Shown here: positions 1 through 11,672 of the stretch, piece after piece
Numbering within the stretch: the first letter of the stretch is position 1
Layout of the letters: each line of letters begins with the position of its first letter
Assembly: GCA_950295325.1 (NCBI GenBank)
Contig: OX485809.1
Coordinates: 18,428,144-18,492,143 of the forward strand
DNA from: Polytrichum commune
Lineage: Eukaryota > Streptophyta > Polytrichopsida > Polytrichales > Polytrichaceae
DNA length: 64,000 bases
Direction: 5' to 3'
Made by a program: the position numbers and the translations under genes
Notes under the pieces: generated by a model
What the model was told of the DNA's origin: nothing
The model's input: the letters and a program-made list of their open reading frames with translations, nothing else
Databases searched by the model: none

Positions 1-446
1 CAATCATGGGAATATTTAACAGTTAGCATTGTGGAAGTAGTCATCCAAATCCTCACGAGCATTTAGAGTAAATTCTCTTTGAAGGAGAGCGAGTGTTTTA
101 GTGTGATGGATGATAGGTGCCAACCGACGCTGTACAATGATCAAGTACTCTGCAGGGAATTTGTGCACTCTAGTTTTTCAATTTTCAGATTTCAAAGAAG
201 ATGCGGTTCTCATCATTTTCCTCGCGGTAGGAAGCCCCCCTGTACTCATTATCCTCCAACCTACCTACATCCTAGATACAAAAACAAGCCATATGATTGA
301 GCCATAGAAAATTGCACTCAGTGGTGCACTACATTCATCACTGAAGGAATCAAAGAGTGAGGTTGATTGTTACTTTACAGAACAAAAATAAACATTTCCT
401 CTGTAATACGCCCCATCATGTCAACTAAACTCAACTTGGGAGACGT
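1..446. repeat. Repeat block A, copy 1
   Basis: This block recurs at 4214-4652 in the same direction with only scattered substitutions; both begin with an AATCATGGGAATATTTAACA-like sequence and end at CTAAACTCAACT. After the shared end, copy 1 runs into the first U2 unit whereas copy 2 runs into the ELIP 3' flank, so the junction is sharp. The short open frames inside (about 65-73 codons) differ between copies and match no family I know, so I treat the block as noncoding spacer of the U2 repeat array. The window starts inside or at the edge of this block. Confidence 0.8.
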
Positions 447-816
447 GTGGACAAGGGTGACAAGCAATGGACGGGGAGAACTGGGCGCTAGTTACAGATG
501 ATCTATTGGTTGAGTTTGAGAAATAACCGGTTGAAGTTCAAGACTTCAGGAAAATGACCGATCAATTTGCAGGAATCTGTGTGATATACATCAAATCATT
601 GAAGAAAACCGGAATGGTGTCAACATGCAACCGGTTGGACTCGGAAACACTAGGATATTGACCGATTGTGCCCTATAATCTCCCCGGCCAGTAGTGACAA
701 GAATTTGGAGAGACATCCAAACCCGAAGTAAGGAAGGAAAGCGAGGGCAGGAATCCTGGAGTGGAGGAAGAAAGGAGAAGAGCACTCGGAGGTGAGGAGG
801 AGCAACACGATGCACT

Positions 817-862
817 GTCCCATAGAGTCTGTAACGGGTAAGGGCTTCAAAGGGATACAAAG
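817..862 (+). promoter_or_regulatory. U2-1 snRNA promoter (USE and TATA)
   Basis: GTCCCATAGAG at 817-827 resembles the plant snRNA upstream sequence element (RTCCCACATCG), and ATACAAAG at 855-862 is TATA-like about 30 bp before the RNA start. The centre-to-centre distance is about 36 bp, which fits the plant Pol II arrangement rather than the shorter Pol III one. All three U2 copies keep both elements at the same distance. Confidence 0.7.
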
Positions 863-887
863 TAAGGAGGGATAGGAATGGAGAGGC

Positions 888-1083
888 ATACCTTTCTCGG
901 CCTTTTGGCTAAGATCAAGTGTAGTATCTGTTCTTATCAGTTTAATATCTGATACGAGGCTCATCGAGTCTCATGATATTAATCTAATTTTTCTTGGGTG
1001 TGGGTTCATCCGGTAGCTTGCTACCAGGACCCGCGCGAGTCGCCTTGGTATTGCACTACTTCCTCGGCAGGTTCAACCCTCCC
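888..1083 (+). ncRNA. U2: U2 spliceosomal snRNA, copy 1
   Basis: The RNA starts with ATACCTTTCTCGGCCTTTTG, the invariant U2 5' end. It contains the branch-point recognition segment (GTGTAGTATCTG) and the Sm-site region, followed by 3' stem-loops. The end is set at about 196 nt, the usual plant U2 length, in the CCTCCCC run. U2 pairs with the intron branch site in the spliceosome. Internal sequence is almost identical to the copies at 3673 and 7948, with a few differences in the 3' half, so the gene looks functional. The exact 3' end is inferred. Confidence 0.95.
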
Positions 1084-2784
1084 CTTACGGGGACCCAAAA
1101 CAATTACAAACAGCAATCTGACTGAGATACTTCTAATTTACAGGGATTTGAACTTCGGATGATTTGAAACGAGTATTGAGTTGATCATTGAGGAAGCTGT
1201 AAGGCGAGGATTCGTGTACACATACAGTAAACCTAAAATGTTGCAACGTATGGAAGGACAACTCTCAATGTGACATGAACCAAATAATTAAGGAGTGTGT
1301 TGTGGCGATTTGCCGCCGTTGTGTTTTGAGTCAAGCAGTTGTGGTGATTCAACTACCTATTTGCGTTGCTGGTGTTTGCGACTTGAGTTTCCCTCCACCT
1401 GAGTTTTGTTGCATCTGTTGAGTAACCCATTTTTGGTTGATGGGTGATTCTTCCTTACATTAACCCCACCTAATTCATTCGTCCACAATCAAAATAAGTA
1501 TAAACATCAAGCTAACACGTAGATGAATCCATAGACACATGAGTTGTGCAACTTGGAGAGGAGTAGAATGTGGAAAAAAAATGTCAAAGGGGGAAGTGGT
1601 CATGTTTTTAGGAAGGAGAATAGTGAGGGCTATTCATTAAGGAGTTATCTATGATGTAAAAGTATCCGGTCTAAATTTTGCAGGGCATTTCGTCTAGGCA
1701 GGTAGCATATGTACAGGTGGAGCCATGATGGAGGTGTATTTCTTGAGTCCTAAATGACTTTGTATACATGCATGAATTAACGTAAATGCCTTGTGGTGCG
1801 GCGAGTTAGTAGTGTGTTAGCAATGGCGCATAGTACTTTATAATGACGGTAGGTGCATAGATTGTTGATGTGGCTCTTTGTATAACAAGAATAGAGGCGG
1901 AGATTTTTTTTTCATTTTGGTGAAGACGAGATAAATTATAAAAGGAGAAAGAGTGGAGTTGAGAATTTGTTGGTTATGGGAATTGCCAGTATATCTTCAT
2001 ATAATTTAAGTGTTTGAGTCATTTTCATTCTATTTTCATAATCATTTCTAGATAAGAAGTACATGGCATTGGAGTCATGGCATGAAATTTCACCAAGATT
2101 CACGTCAAATGAAATGAAGTTCTTCCAGGTTTGTACATCTATTGCATTCCCTTGAATGAATGTTTATTCGACAATTCCTATGCATTATACCTATGTTTTA
2201 AGTAATTCTATACTTATTCTTGAATTATGGACATAATGTAATTTTATGCGTGCAGTTTTATTGGCGGACCCTATGATAGAAATGACAACAACTAATCCTA
2301 GATGTAAACTACTGCATATCTTGTTGTAGAACACTTTGGTTGCGTGTACATCGTGTTATTTGTTGGAAATACACATCTAGCTCGGAAATATTTGAACCTA
2401 TTGCTTCTCAAAGTATGTATAACTGGGGACTTCATTATATTCTTTTAGTTTCTTCTTCCAAATAATGTTGTTTTACAATGTGCATGTCTCAATTGTGCAA
2501 AAAATACTCCCAAGTGCATTATTAATTATGGACAAGTTTTTTATTGTATATATTTACTTGAATCCTAGTAATATGCACACAAGTTCACCATGACCGAGAT
2601 GAAAATTGTTGGGATCTCTATATTATTGAGAATTGCTTCATGAATGCTATCATGTACTTATATAAGTTCCATAACAAACCAAGTTTAAAGGCTTTTATTG
2701 TAGCAATGTTATTTAGAGTTAAATGGTTCATCTTGAATGAGATGAAGCATGTAAGGTGATTATTAATGTGTTCTTAAGTATATC

Positions 2785-2785
<1 letters not shown>

Positions 2786-2827
<42 letters not shown>
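2786..2827. repeat. (CA)n(TA)n microsatellite
   Basis: About 31 bases of alternating A and C are followed by alternating T and A. It is absent from the matching point of the inverted arm (near 9030), so it arose or expanded after duplication. Confidence 0.95.
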
Positions 2828-3601
2828 TTTGGTAGTATTGTCTTGATATCCTTCTTCTCTTTGTTATCCGGGAGGAACACAAAGCTGCCAGACTCCATAG
2901 TTAAGTTCCAATCCCACCCCCCTATGTGCAGCTACAGGTTGGCTAACAAAGTTGGTTCGGTCATTGATTTTGGCTTGGACACACCCAATGCGACTAGACC
3001 CCAAAGATCAACTATAAACACAATTGGGAAGGTGGATGTGATCGCTTGAAGAGAAAGAGAATTTTCAACACAATTTCTTAAAACTTTTGCATGTTATAAG
3101 CCTACGATTTCAAAACTTGAAATGACAATCTGCACGATTCGGAAGTTTTAAGAGGAGGAAACGAATCCTGATCCAATCCTACGACCAAGTTTGTTTGTGC
3201 AATTGGAAATGTTTACAACAGGGACACACACCCAACTTGGGAAACGTGTGTTACAAGGGTGACAAGCAATGAACGGGGAGAACTGGCCGCTAGTTACAGA
3301 TGAGCTACTGGTTGAGTTTGAGAAATAACCGGTTGAAGTTCAAGACTTCAGGAAAATGACTGATCATTTTGCAGGAATCTGTGGAGTATACATCAAATCA
3401 TTGAAGAAAAACGGAATGGTGTCAACATGCAACCGGTTGGACTCGGAAACACTAGGATGTTGACCAATTGTGCTCTATAATCTCCCCGGCCATTAGTGAC
3501 AAGAATTTGGAGAGACATCCAGATCCGAAATAGGGAAGGTAAGCGAGGTCAGGAAGAAAGGAGAAGAGAACTCGGAGGTAAGAGGAGCAACACGATGCAC
3601 T

Positions 3602-3647
3602 GTCCCATACAGTCTGTAATGGGTAAGGGCTTCAGAGAGATACAAAA
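3602..3647 (+). promoter_or_regulatory. U2-2 snRNA promoter (USE and TATA)
   Basis: GTCCCATACAG at 3602-3612 and ATACAAAA at 3640-3647 keep the spacing seen in the other two U2 copies. Confidence 0.7.
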
Positions 3648-3672
3648 TAGGGAGGGATAGGGGTGGAGAGGC

Positions 3673-3868
3673 ATACCTTTCTCGGCCTTTTGGCTAAGAT
3701 CAAGTGTAGTATCTGTTCTTATCAGTTTAATATCTGATACGAGGCTCATCGAGCCTCATGATATTAATCTAAATTTTCTTGGGTGTGGGTTCATCCGGTA
3801 GCTTGCTATCAGGACCCATGCGAGTTGCCTTGGTATTGCACTACTTCCTCGGCAGGCTCAACCCTCCC
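3673..3868 (+). ncRNA. U2: U2 spliceosomal snRNA, copy 2
   Basis: Same 5' end (ATACCTTTCTCGG), branch-site pairing segment and 3' half as copy 1, with a few substitutions (for example GCTATCAGGACCC where copy 1 has GCTACCAGGACCC). Promoter elements are kept. Likely functional; end inferred from family length. Confidence 0.95.
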
Positions 3869-4213
3869 CTTACGGGGACCCAAAACAATCACAAACAGCA
3901 ATCTGACTGAGATACTTCTAATTTAAAGGGATTTGAACTTCGAATGATTTGAAATGAGTATTGAGTTGAACATTGAGAAAGCTATAAGGGGTGGATTCTT
4001 GCATACATACAGTAAACCTAAAATGTTGCAACGTATGGAAGGACAACTCCGAATGTGACATGAAAGAAACAATTAAGGAGTGTATTGTGGTATATTGTCG
4101 CCCTTGTGTTTTGAAACAAGCAGTCATGACGATTTAACCATCTCTTTGCGTTGCAGGTGGTCGTGACTAAAGATCATGAGAATCTGAACAGTAACAAAAT
4201 TTGTTGTGTGCAC

Positions 4214-4652
4214 AATCATGGGAATATTTAACAGTTAGCATTGTGGAAGTATTTATCCAAATCCTCACGAGCATTTAGAGTAAATTATCTTTGAAGGGGA
4301 ACTAGTGTTTTAGTGTGATGGATGATAGGTGCCAACCGACACTGTACATTGATCAAGTACTCTTCAGGGAATTTGTGCACTCCAGTTTTTCAATTTTCAG
4401 ATTTCAAAGAAGATGCGCTTCTCATCATTTTCCTCGCGGTAGAAACCCCCCCTGTACTCATTATTCTCCAACCTACCTACATCCTAGATACAAAAACAAG
4501 CAATATGATTGAGCCATAGAAAATTGCACTCAGTGGTGCACTACATTCATCACTGAAGGAATCAAAGAGTGAGGTTGATTGTTACTTTACAGAACAAAAA
4601 TAAACATTTCCTCTGTAATACGCCCCATCATGTCAACTAAACTCAACTGGTG
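4214..4652. repeat. Repeat block A, copy 2
   Basis: Second copy of the block at 1-446, same direction, roughly 95 percent identical by eye. It ends at CTAAACTCAACT and then unique ELIP 3' flank begins. Confidence 0.8.
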
Positions 4653-4781
4653 CGATGGATATATATCCGAACCTACAATTCAATGTGGCAAGCTCGATTA
4701 TCCTAAAGCTACAATTTGTACATAAGGTTATTTACAAATGCTTTGCCCTAAATGCCAGCAAATTGCGAGCTACGTAGCCAC

Positions 4782-5934
4782 TTAATGGCCGAAAACAGCA
4801 GCGTGGGTAAAGAGCTCGGTGACAATAAGCCCGAAGAAACCCAACATGGCAATACGCCCATTCCATCTCTCGGCTTTGGCTGTGAAAGGCCCGAAACTGC
4901 GAGCATCCGTGGACTCTCCGCTCATGATTGGCACCAGCGATGCGTAAGTGAACACTTGCACAGCCGCTAGGAAGTAAATAAGACCAGGCTGACCAGGGTT
5001 AGACAGCTGCTCCAACACAGTCAATCCTGTCATTCTCTCCGCCACCACTGCCCACACGAATCCCAGCATCGCCTGTAGTACAGCCCAACCAATCCAATTT
5101 TTCAGAAAAATTAAATAGGGAATTAGGGTTTAGGAGTGTCACTTGCAGGCAGTTGTGCTACAACTTTCCCGACAGAAAACAGGGAGATGATATTTGAGAA
5201 AAAAGAGACGTCTGCAGCCAAGTGAAGTGCAACAATCCATGTGAGCAGATGGGTCCAATACTAAGGTGGGCGTTTTGTCATAACACAAATGCATTGATGT
5301 TACATCCGTTTGCTAAATCCTTTGCCGTAGAAAAGGGGTACTTTTGCTGGTTAATCGATTTTCACAGAGGACCTAACAAGAGCAGATAACATTTGAGGAA
5401 GAGAGAGACACTTGCAGAGAAGTGTAATCCACTAATCCAAATTCTACGTATTTATTTCGGTTCGCTCGATCGGATGTGCAGGAAATTTACAAATTACAAG
5501 AAATTGCATACCAATCGGCAGTTGATGGTCTCGGGTGCTGCGCCATCGAAGGCGAAGACGCTCCAGAAGGACTTGCTGCCGGTCTCCGGCCTCCTCTCCA
5601 CCTCGGGGCGAGGGTATAACGATCCAGAAGTGGGCTGGGTGCCCATCACGGATTTCTTCTCGGACTCATTGGTCTCCTGGTTGCGGAGAATGTCGTCCTT
5701 GGTGATGGTGTTTTTCGTGTTCCTGTCCACAACCTCCTTGGCGTCCGCCAGAGGACCCTTTCCACCTTGAGACTCGCAACGCACTCTTCCCGCCAGAGAG
5801 GTCGCCAACCTGGGAGTGCAGGTCACCGACGAATTAGCAATGCTGCATTTCCTGAGCTGAGTCTGGAGAGGCAACGCCGGAAGGCCTCCCGCCTTGGAGC
5901 TGGTGACAGCGTGCGACATCATCAGGGCTGCCAT
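4782..5934 (-). CDS. ELIP: Early light-induced protein (ELIP), 2 exons
   Basis: Exon 1 is 5512-5934 and exon 2 is 4782-5072, joined in phase 0 across a 439-bp GT-AG intron; the product is 237 aa. Residues 1-55 are Ser/Ala/Arg-rich and look like a chloroplast transit peptide. Helix I begins APETINCRLAMLGF at the exon junction, helix II is the LIYFLAAVQVFTYASLVPIM stretch, and helix III begins AERWNGRIAMLGF. This is the three-helix chlorophyll a/b-binding fold of ELIPs, thylakoid proteins that bind pigments and protect against excess light. The usual Gly after Asn in the helix I ExxNxR motif is Cys here (INCR), but the Glu, Asn and Arg ligands remain. The start was chosen as the only ATG giving a transit peptide. 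The gene lies between inverted arms carrying U2 genes. Antisense open frames over exon 1 are shadows. Confidence 0.93.
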
Positions 5935-6122
5935 GATACTTTACTTTGCTTCGGAGTCGCAACCTGCTACTTAACAGCAACTGGGATTGGCGAAGAAGAC
6001 TTCGCTGTATGTGGTGATCGATCGAGAATTGGAGAAGTGGAGTTGAATATCGAGAAAGATTCAATTCTGGAATGAACTCCTACGTACACTGTTTGGGTTG
6101 AATGGAAGGGAAGAGGCTGTGA

Positions 6123-6194
6123 TTTTATAGCAGTAACCGGGAGCCTGGGAGGAGGAGAAGAGGCTGCCAGGTAGGATTCAGAGGGGTACGTGGC
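6123..6194 (-). promoter_or_regulatory. ELIP promoter: TATA box and ABRE/G-box-like site
   Basis: Read on the minus strand, CTATAAAA lies at about 6123-6130, roughly 190 bp before the ELIP start codon. TACGTGGC at 6187-6194 is an exact match to the ABRE consensus (YACGTGGC) about 60 bp further upstream. ELIPs are known to be induced by light stress and desiccation/ABA, so an ABRE here would fit; function is inferred. Confidence 0.55.
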
Positions 6195-6259
6195 CGAACA
6201 TCTGGGGGCCATGTCAGCAATTAAAGGACACTTTGAATTGATGGAATGCATCCCTTTAC

Positions 6260-7600
6260 GGATGGCCTTGCGAAGGAGCTCCTACGTAGGAAGAGTGAGA
6301 GGCTGGCATCTGGATTGATAGTGTGGCGGTTTGCACTTTGAGCCAAAGGGGTTACTTGTTGGCTCCCTGTGTATGGAAACTTGATTTAAATTCTCCCCAT
6401 AATTACATGATTAAATGACTGGCGATCAATAGGATCTGATTGTTTTGCATCCACTTCTACTGTGTCCGTATGTTTTAAATCCATCTCATGGGTCAAAAAG
6501 CAAATGAAGAGCAGACTCCAGCGTCAATGTCAAAATCAACCATTCTCTAGAAATCATCTCCATTTCAATCAACAGATAAGTAAGAACTTCCCCCCATCAT
6601 GTCTCAAGTTCATTAAACTTCATTCCTAGTAGGTATCACACATTCGGTACATTTGATCATTCTTGCACCTTTTGTTATTGATTTTGTAATGCTTAGTTAG
6701 ACATGTATTCAAACTTAAATCAACAAGTTCACTTTGTCTTACGTAGGCCGATGCACTCCATTCCTCTAGGGTATCAGCACCTTCTGTCACTCTCTTGATA
6801 CATTGCTTTTAGTCTCATAAGCCTTTGGGCTTCCCAGACTTTGAAATAAAATTCTATTTCAATTTCAGTCAAAGACTACCGTATACAACCATGTCATCCA
6901 AAAGTAGCTTTATTGCATTCAAATTAATAATAGAATCACCTGAACAAATCATCAAACAGACCACGTAGCCATATTAGCGAATTCATAGAGGTACATTGGT
7001 CCTTGCTGAAGACCCTTAAGATTTTTATTCGGTTTTCAAATGTGTGACCATGAAAGTCAAGACATTGTGCATGTGCAGTTCAGGTGCTTTTGAGGGCATC
7101 TCTGTATGCATATTCAGTTTTCATGATTGCCTGTAAAAATATCCTCTTGCCAGAAATGAGTTTTTGAAGGCTTGATAATTAGCCAGGATCATCGTATATA
7201 TACTTATAGACCAAGTATTCAAGCATTGGTATTTGAGAGATTCAAGCACAGGCAAAAGGATTTGTGAAGCTCTGCTGCTTGCAACTCTACCATGCACATA
7301 CAACCTTGGTCCCTCAAACTCCAACTGATTGTTGTCCAGCTTGAACCACCTTGTAAAGTAACTGATACAACAACAAAATCGCATTTGAGGTGATACTAGG
7401 GTCATCCTGAACGCATAATAAGGCTGGATAATTGACTTCTTGGTCACCAAAATTTCACATTTCGATCAAGTACCTTCAGCATCCATACTGTTACTCATCA
7501 TATCCTTCATCATACTCTCTACGTATTGCATAGACTTTCTGGGGCTTATCACATATTCGTCACAGCAGTCACTGTGGTGACATGTATTGTGTGTTTTCAT
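6260..7600. other. Intergenic, no gene seen
   Basis: ELIP upstream sequence up to the edge of the inverted arm. Open frames are short (up to 109 codons at 7121-7450 minus) with no family resemblance. Nothing repeated within the window was noticed here. Confidence 0.6.
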
Positions 7601-7947
7601 GTCAACCCAGGTGGAGGGAAACTCTAATCACGAACACCTGCAACGCAATTAGGTAGTTGAATCATCATAACAACTTGATTCAAAAAACCAAGGGCGGCAA
7701 ATTACCACAATACACTCCTTAATTATTTGTTTCATGTCACATTCGCGAGTTTCCTCGTCCAAAGTTATCCTTCCATACATTGCAACAATTTAGGTTCACT
7801 ATATACTTCTTCCATACATGAATCCTACCCGTACAGCTTTCTCAACTATCAACTGAACATTCATTTCAGGGCATCTGCAGTTCAAATCCTTTTCATTTGC
7901 ATATCCCTGTAATATTGCTATTTGTGATTGTTTGGGGTCCCCGTGAG

Positions 7948-8143
7948 GGGAGGGTTGAGCCTGCCAAGGAAGTAGTGCAATACCAAGGCGACTCGCGTGG
8001 GTCCTGATAGCAAGCTACCGGATGGACCCACACCCAAGAAAAATTAGATTAATATCATGAGACTCGATGAGCCTCGTATCAGATATTAAACTGATAAGAA
8101 CAGATACTACACTTGATCTTAGCCAAAAGGCCGAGAAAGGTAT
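7948..8143 (-). ncRNA. U2: U2 spliceosomal snRNA, copy 3 (inverted)
   Basis: The minus strand from 8143 reads ATACCTTTCTCGGCCTTTTG and continues through the whole U2 sequence to a CCTCCCC run near 7948. A small difference from copies 1 and 2 is GGGTCCATCCGG against GGGTTCATCCGG. Promoter elements are present, so it looks functional. Confidence 0.95.
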
Positions 8144-8168
8144 ACCTCACATCTGCTATTCCTCCCTG

Positions 8169-8214
8169 TTTTGTATCTCTCCGAAGCCGTTACCGCTTAC
8201 AGACCATATGGGAC
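8169..8214 (-). promoter_or_regulatory. U2-3 snRNA promoter (USE and TATA)
   Basis: On the minus strand GTCCCATATGG (8204-8214) and ATACAAAA (8169-8176) stand about 26-70 bp before the RNA start, as in the other copies. Confidence 0.7.
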
Positions 8215-9999
8215 ATTGCATCGAGTTGCTTCTCCTCGCCTCCTAGTGCTCTTCTCCTTTCTTCCTCCGCTGCAGGATTCATGCCCTCGCTTTCCTTCCT
8301 TACTTCGGGTCTTGATGTCTCTCCGAATTCTTGTCACCAGCGGCCGGGGAGATTGTTGGGCATAATCGGTCAACATCCTAGTGTTTCCGAGTGCAACCGG
8401 TTGCATGTTGACATCGTTCAGTTTTTCTTCAATGATTTGAGGTATATTCCACAGACTCCTGCAAAATGATCGGTCAGTTTCCTCAAGTCTTGAACTTCAA
8501 CCGGCGATTTCTCAAACTCAACCAGTAGATCATCTGTAAGTAGCGGCCAGTTCTTCCCTGTCATTGCTTGTCACCCTTGTCCACACATCTCCCAAGTTGG
8601 GTATGTGTCCCTGTTGTAAACATTTCCAACTGCACAAACAAACTTGGTCGTTGGATTGGATCATGATTCGTCTCCTCTGCTTAAAATTTCCTAATCTTGA
8701 AGATTGTCATTTCAAGTTTGAAATCATAGGCTTACAACATGCAAAAGTTTGAAGAAGTTGCGTTGAACATTCTTTTTTCTCTTCAAGCGATCACATCCAC
8801 CCTCCAAATTGTGTTTACAGTTGAACGTAGCTCGGGGTCTAGTTGCACTGGGTGTGTCCAAGCCAAAATCAATGACCGAACTAGTCTAGTTAGCCAACAA
8901 GTAGCCGCACATAGGGGGTCGGATTGGAGCTTAACTATGGAGTTTGATGGTGTTGTGTTCCTCCCGGATAACGGAGAGAAGAAGGATATCACGCCAATAC
9001 TATCAAACTATATCTACATGTTATAATTTAGAACATGTAAACATCACCTTAAATACATTCATCTTGAGCATTCGTGATGAACCATTTAACTCTAAATAAC
9101 ATGACTAGAATGAAAACTTTCAAACTTGGTATGTTATGGAACATAACTAAATATGTGATATTATTCGTGAAACGATTCCCAATAATATAGAGATCCCAAC
9201 GATTTTCATCTCGGTCAAGGTGAACTTATGTGCGTATTACTAGGATTCAAGTAAACATGGACAAAAGACTTGTCCAGGATTACTAATGCATTGGAGAGTG
9301 TTCTTTGCACATTTGAGATATGCACATTATAAAACAAATTATTTGGAGGAAGAAACAAAAAGAATATAATGAAATTCCCAATTATACATACTTTGAGAAG
9401 CAATATGTTTGAATATTCCCAAGCTAGATGTGCATTTTTGACAAATAACACAATGTACATGCAACTAAAGTGTACTACAATGAGATTTGTAGTTTACATC
9501 TAGGACTGGTTGTTGTCATTTCTATCATAGAACTACACACATAAAATTACATTATGTCCATAATTCATGAATAAGTCTATATTTACTTTAAATATACTTA
9601 TAATGCGTAGGAATTGTCTAATAAACATTCAATCAAGGGAATGTAATAGATGTGCAAACTTGAAGGAACTTCATCTTGTTGGAGGTGAAATTTCATGCCA
9701 TGACTCCTTTGCCAAATATTTCTTATCTAGAATTGATTATGAAAATAGACAAAACCATGTGCAATGTCAATATAAGGAAATGTCCTAGTACCTCATCTCT
9801 ATCCGAGATGAAATCTTTAAAGATGGATATAAAATTCAATCCAAGTTGTTCAGTCAATTCACATAGGTAGAAGTGCAAGTGCAAATACGTTATATAAAAA
9901 AAATCACATCAACGAATAGAACAGTAATCATACCTATTTACCAATCATATCCATCACCCATCATCACAACACAACACCCTAGCAAACTTCTCATGGCCG

Positions 10000-10620
10000 C
10001 AATTGTTGCACATCCGTAGTACCACTAACAATGTCACCATCCAATAAGTCCAACCATATACTAATATTCTTGGAAACAATGACATAGATGAATTAGCTAA
10101 AAGAGGCTTAACTAGCATTACCATTACTCACATTGCCATTCCACCTCATTGGACATCAAATCCCTTGTTGGCCTACCTCTACTCCCTATATATCTACTGG
10201 ACATGATGTAATCTATATATAGCCTAAGATGTAATATCGAAAAGGAACACCTTAGATATATAGTTCCCCTTTGCTACAAACACATACTCATATGTGGCCA
10301 AATGGTCAAATACAAATGTACACAAAGAATGGTATAATCTTATTTGGAACCCCAAACAAACATTTGATGCCCAAATAACTCAAGCACTGAAATTATATGA
10401 AGATAAATTGGCACTTCCTGTAACCAACAATTTCTCAACTCCACCCTTTTCTCCATTTTATTATTTATGTTGTCTCAACCAAAATGAAAATTTCCTCCAC
10501 CTCTTTTCTTGTTGTATAAAGAGCCACATCAACAATCTACTCACCAACTGTCATTATAAAGCAGTATGTGCCATTGCTAACACACTACTAGCTCACCCCA
10601 CCACAAGGCATTTATGTTGA
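10000..10620 (+). pseudogene. LINE remnant: end of RNase H and C-terminal Cys/His finger
   Basis: The + strand near 10050-10130 reads NILGNNDIDELAKRG, the last catalytic-loop segment of a LINE RNase H domain. Further on, an open frame at 10294-10620 contains YYLCCLNQNENFLHLFSCC followed by Asn/His-rich residues. This matches in pattern the finger of the large LINE at 52240-52470 (CSICNSPDADTWLHVLLKC, then RHNKAVWEL versus CHYKAVCAI). The frame is broken between the two parts. A shorter piece lies in the left arm at about 1750-1960 (minus), so the insertion is older than the inverted duplication. Confidence 0.65.
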
Positions 10621-11633
10621 TTCATTCATGCATGTATGCAAAGTCATTTAGGACTCAAAAATTACACCTCCATCATGGCTCCACCCGTACACATGCTACC
10701 TTTTTAGATGTAAATGCCTTGCAAAATTTAGACCATATACTTTTGCATCATAGATAAATCCTTAATGGATAGCCCACCCTATTCTCCTTCGCCTCAATTA
10801 AAATTCGATTCATCGAATTTACTACTGAAATGTTAGATCCTCAACAACGGCTCTTCGACTTGAAGACATGGATTTTGAGGGGGGGGGGGGGAATGGGCAT
10901 GAATAACCCTTTGGATTTTTAGATTGTAATAATTGAAGGAAGGGTTGCACAAGAAAATGCCATGTTCTATACCCCCAAAAAGGACCTTTGACCAATTCAC
11001 CTGGAAAATGACAGGAACTCTTGTGTGATCCATTAGATGGGAACGACTCAATAGTTGAGCACATCCACAAATTTTCATACCCAAGCTGCAAACCACGATA
11101 GGTTAGCCACCTTGTATTCAAGAGTATGTAAATTGTCTCACATTTCTAACCACATAGATGCAAAGAATTCCCTAAATATCAAAGAGTGTCAAATTGATGG
11201 AATTGAACGGTTAGTGTGAGCACAAAGGCCAATTTCACATGAACATCAAAAAAATGAAAATAAAAAATCATCTTTATCAAAACAAACATCATTGATGTTG
11301 CTGCAAAGTTTGCAATGGAGTGACAAGCATTAATTAGAGTCAACACCCTCACATGTGCTACCAACACAACCAAAAAACGTGACCACTTCCCACTTTGACA
11401 TTTTTTTCTTCACATTCTACTCTCATCTTCAAATTGCACAACTCATGTGTGTATGGGTTGATCTCCATGTTAGTTTGATGTTTATATTTATTTTGACTGT
11501 GGATGAATGAATTATGTGAGGTTAATGTAGGGAGGAAATCATCCATCATCCATCATCCAAAAATGGGTTACTCTCCACAGACGCCACGAAACCCAAGCCT
11601 TGGTGGCCACTTCACCTGGGGTCGGTCAATCGT

Positions 11634-11672
11634 ATAGTATAAATATAAAATACATATACTATATATATAAAC
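11634..11672 (+). promoter_or_regulatory. LIFEGUARD gene TATA-rich core promoter
   Basis: A run of TATA-type motifs (AGTATAAATATAAAATAC, then TATATATATAAAC) stands about 290-320 bp before the start codon, immediately outside the right inverted arm. The transcript would have a leader of roughly 250 bases. Which TATA is used cannot be told. Confidence 0.5.

Larger units (their letters stand above)
446..1400 (+). repeat. U2 unit 1 (U2 gene with conserved flanks)
   Basis: About 440 bp of upstream flank, the U2 gene and about 300 bp of downstream flank are shared with 3235-4150 (same strand) and with 7600-8590 (opposite strand). The upstream flank has several CCGGTT-containing motifs. The extreme 3' flank (GTTTCCCTCCACCTG near 1384) matches the inverted copy at about 7608 better than it matches unit 2, so unit 1 and unit 3 share an end that unit 2 lost or exchanged. 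Confidence 0.8.
1420..4150. repeat. Left arm of large inverted duplication
   Basis: This segment matches the reverse complement of about 7600-11575. Anchors: the GGGTTACTC / ATTAACC / CATCAAGCTAAC stretch near 1430-1560 pairs with 11450-11572, the AATTATGGACATAATG stretch near 2225 pairs with about 9550, and the CCGGGAGGAACAC stretch near 2870 pairs with about 8960. Between arms lie about 3.4 kb including the ELIP gene. The left arm lacks about 570 bp found at 10800-11380 and more of the LINE remnant. Identity is clearly lower in the spacer than in the U2 part. Confidence 0.8.
3235..4150 (+). repeat. U2 unit 2 (U2 gene with conserved flanks)
   Basis: Direct copy of unit 1 beginning at ACTTGGGAAACGTGTG, with the same upstream CCGGTT motifs and U2 gene. 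A deletion of some tens of bases relative to unit 1 lies near 3550 (unit 1 about 740-790). Its 3' flank then passes into repeat block A copy 2. Confidence 0.8.
7600..11575. repeat. Right arm of large inverted duplication
   Basis: Reverse-complement counterpart of the left arm: 7600-8590 is the U2 unit, 8590-9020 the adjoining spacer, 9020-10790 the middle spacer and 11380-11575 the outer end. It is about 1.2 kb longer than the left arm, chiefly from 10800-11380 (no left-arm match, with a G12 run at about 10869) and from a fuller LINE remnant at 10000-10620. The LIFEGUARD promoter starts right after the arm ends. Confidence 0.8.

Noticed and set aside
5393-6075. Plus-strand open frames over ELIP exon 1
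   Set aside because: They are antisense shadows of the transit peptide and helix region of ELIP.
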